From contig DMKD01000079.1 of NCBI GenBank assembly GCA_003454605.1, positions 1 to 6,040 on the forward strand: a DNA stretch of 6,040 nt, in the 5' to 3' direction. Positions 5,161 to 6,040 of this stretch are shown piece by piece (position 1 is the stretch's first letter; each line of letters begins with the position of its first letter). The notes below the pieces were generated by a model. It was given only the letters and a program-made list of their open reading frames with translations, was not told the origin of the DNA and made no database searches. Source of the DNA: Spirochaeta sp. Lineage in GTDB: Bacteria; Spirochaetota; Spirochaetia; UBA9216. The position numbers were made by a program, and so were the translations under genes.

Positions 5161-6040
5161 TTAAAAAGCTATAAAATCTCCGTAATTTGTCAAGGTTATC
5201 GAATAATCATAACCGACACTATCCCAGGGATCATCAATCCATTCTTCAATATAGTCGCCTCCCCAGAAGTCTCTTGTCCGTTCGCTTTCAATTTCTCCGT
5301 TAAACTCATGGGTTTGTCCTGCTGTAAAGACTATTACAGGATCATCGAGGCGGACGACAAGTTCGGTTTCTTCCGACAGATTAAACGATAACGGCATTTC
5401 AACATCACTGTCATGCCAGGTCCATCGGAGCGATAATTTATTGCCGATAAAGCTTATATCCGACTGATACTTATAAAAATATCCGTCGTCACCCCTGTAC
5501 TCATAGCTATATGTATATTTACCGAGGCTCGGCTTGTACGCGGCGCCGAATCCGTTTTCAGCAAAATAATATGAATACTTACGATCATTACGGTCGAATG
5601 TGAATTCAGACGGTTCGGACATGTAAGTATATACATCCTGTTCAGTAACATAGTCCCATTCACTCCGATACCAGTTTTTGCCTGTTTCATAGGATTTTTC
5701 AAAACTCAGAAGAACCGAGCTGTATGAATAGGTTCCGACATATTCAGCCCAGTCCATATATCCCTCACCGTAGATCCCGTTACCGTCAATATCCAGTCCG
5801 GATTCCTCATTTATATATATCTTCTTCAGATAACCACCATCTGATGAAAATGTTTCGTCAATTCTAGTTTCAGGATAGGTATAGTTATTCCATTCCGTAT
5901 CTGAATAAGTTGTGTAGCTGACAGTATCTTCGAAATGCCCCTGAATATCTGTCTTTAAAAAGCTGCCGATATCAGAATCAACGAGGAAGCGGCATGAAGT
6001 AAGGCTGAGAATTATCACTGCTGCGAATACAAATAATATA
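5161..6040 (-). CDS. Putative lipoprotein of unknown function (5' end outside window)
   Basis: The frame is open from the right edge (first full codon 6039-6037) to a TAA at 5163-5161, giving 292 visible residues. A GTG at 6018 could be mistaken for the start, but the frame continues upstream with ILFVFAAV, so the true start lies outside the window. The visible N-terminus is a lipoprotein signal: hydrophobic ILFVFAAVIILS followed by the lipobox LTSC, with the lipidated Cys encoded at 5994-5992. The mature part is about 277 residues with no further cysteine. It is acidic and very rich in aromatics: by hand count about 31 Tyr and 9 Trp. Alternating patterns such as KYTYSYEYRGDD, YFYKYQSD and LSLRWTWHD suggest a beta-rich fold. 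A central Asp/Gly turn, DIDGNGIYGEG, could bind calcium, but this is a guess. I recognise no family. It is expected to be anchored to a membrane facing the periplasm or the cell surface. Confidence 0.82.
   Translation of the reverse strand, partial: ILFVFAAVIILSLTSCRFLVDSDIGSFLKTDIQGHFEDTVSYTTYSDTEWNNYTYPETRIDETFSSDGGYLKKIYINEESGLDIDGNGIYGEGYMDWAEYVGTYSYSSVLLSFEKSYETGKNWYRSEWDYVTEQDVYTYMSEPSEFTFDRNDRKYSYYFAENGFGAAYKPSLGKYTYSYEYRGDDGYFYKYQSDISFIGNKLSLRWTWHDSDVEMPLSFNLSEETELVVRLDDPVIVFTAGQTHEFNGEIESERTRDFWGGDYIEEWIDDPWDSVGYDYSITLTNYGDFIAF

Noticed and set aside
6016..6018. GTG at 6018 as the start of the lipoprotein
   Set aside because: The frame stays open to the window edge and the upstream codons complete the hydrophobic part of the lipoprotein signal. 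Starting at 6018 would leave only eight residues before the lipobox Cys.

Overview
All recognisable genes in this window lie on the minus strand, so transcription runs from high to low coordinates. The order is: a lipoprotein gene cut by the right edge, a 936-residue fusion of DUF1638 and hydantoinase/oxoprolinase-A, an HtrA/DegP-type periplasmic serine protease, and a membrane-anchored periplasmic-binding-protein-like gene cut by the left edge. The exported lipoprotein and the DegP-like protease point to a diderm bacterium with moderate GC. The style of the HtrA, the sugar-binding-protein-like gene and the Tyr-rich lipoprotein suggest the Spirochaetota. That placement rests on family resemblance alone and is tentative. 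No RNA genes, CRISPR arrays, insertion sequences or other mobile elements were seen.

Region by region. 5161-6040 encodes a lipoprotein of unknown function; its start codon lies beyond the window. A strong intrinsic terminator (5111-5142) follows it and isolates the next gene. 2225-5035 encodes the fusion protein. Its N-terminal third matches DUF1638 and the rest is an ASKHA-type ATPase domain of the hydantoinase A/5-oxoprolinase family with its nucleotide-binding motifs mostly intact. A 71-bp gap carries a candidate promoter and an AT-rich palindrome ahead of htrA (690-2153). A 272-bp gap downstream of htrA is packed with stem-loops. At least two of these, and probably three, look like intrinsic terminators reading in the htrA direction. 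A candidate promoter for the last gene (1-417) follows.

The genes do not form an obvious pathway. Each gene except the truncated lipoprotein has its own candidate promoter, and two of the gaps contain terminators, so this looks like a set of separate transcription units (the fusion gene and htrA could be partly co-transcribed). The least ordinary object is the DUF1638-hydantoinase fusion, which has no HyuB-type partner here and whose substrate cannot be read from the sequence. Secondary points are the lack of Shine-Dalgarno sequences at the visible starts, a TTACAATT-type element shared by two promoter regions, and the row of hairpins after htrA.
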